A stretch of DNA of 64,000 nucleotides from Flavobacterium agri (GTDB lineage Bacteria; Bacteroidota; Bacteroidia; Flavobacteriales; Flavobacteriaceae), in NCBI RefSeq assembly GCF_013401995.1, contig NZ_JACBJI010000001.1, positions 742,905 through 806,904 of the forward strand, given 5' to 3'. The notes under the pieces were generated by a model, which was not told the DNA's origin, searched no databases, and saw only the letters and a list, made by a program, of their open reading frames with translations. Below, piece by piece: positions 63,906 to 64,000 of this stretch. Both the position numbers and the translations under genes were made by a program. The first letter of the stretch is position 1, and each line of letters begins with the position of its first letter.

Positions 63906-64000
63906 GTTTAAAGTTAGGGATTATTTGCCATTTTAAGGCGAATCACGACCTAGTTACGGCGGACGATGTCGACAGCATCAAAAATTCGTCAATCCGCTAA

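Overview
This window is chromosomal DNA from a member of the Bacteroidota, most likely a Flavobacteriaceae bacterium (Flavobacterium or a close relative) with a mid-range GC content. The evidence is the gene set: bacillithiol enzyme BshA, a PrcB-type lipoprotein, large TamB and LptD proteins, DUF4159, a DCC-family thiol oxidoreductase, and AguA/AguB. The promoters also fit, with -33 TTTG and -7 TAnnTTTG boxes and no Shine-Dalgarno sequences. Genes are dense and short 4-nt overlaps are frequent. I see no transposase, integrase, phage gene, CRISPR array or rRNA.

Layout. 1-3341: end of a DinB-like gene, a periplasmic-binding-like protein, a membrane transglutaminase and two envelope proteins. 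3342-10930: ung, mutS2, a DCC protein, a dicarboxylate/glutamate symporter, aroC and an LpxH-like phosphoesterase. 10962-22207 (all minus strand): PrcB-like lipoprotein, bshA, a glycosidase/serine-hydrolase fusion, small conserved proteins, two Fe-S oxidoreductase proteins, a HAD protein, an MCE (MlaD-like) protein and a cell-wall amidase. 22339-28734: lptD, ridA, GlcNAc kinase, gapA and pfkA. 28968-38857: tamB, divergent from an operon tsaD-rsmE-DUF4159-AI-2E permease-methyltransferase-secreted protein. 38854-40509: VanX-like dipeptidase and three tRNA genes (Ser, Pro, Arg) set among striking palindromes. 40782-51756: thiolase, NlpC/P60 protein, TPR protein and gyrA, clpC, a retropepsin/RimK fusion and DUF421. 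51753-57293: an esterase, two small paralogous proteins, aguA-aguB (agmatine to putrescine) and hutH. 57520-63905: a threonine-rich leader peptide followed by thrA-thrB-thrC, a methyltransferase, and convergent nnrD.

How the genes work together. Several clusters build or police the envelope: LPS delivery (lptD), TamB, MlaD, amidase, NagZ-like hydrolase, VanX-like dipeptidase and lipoproteins. Others are central metabolism (pfkA/gapA, aroC, threonine synthesis, putrescine synthesis, histidine degradation) and information processing (gyrA, mutS2, ung, tsaD, rsmE).

The unusual content is mostly non-coding. It comprises a Thr-rich leader peptide with alternative hairpins before thrA, two copies of a ~148-nt long-hairpin element with compensatory changes, nested cloverleaf-like palindromes abutting the 3' ends of tRNA-Pro and tRNA-Arg, and at least four families of intergenic palindromes. 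A tandem pair of small hydrophilic paralogues of unknown function is the clearest unexplained protein family.
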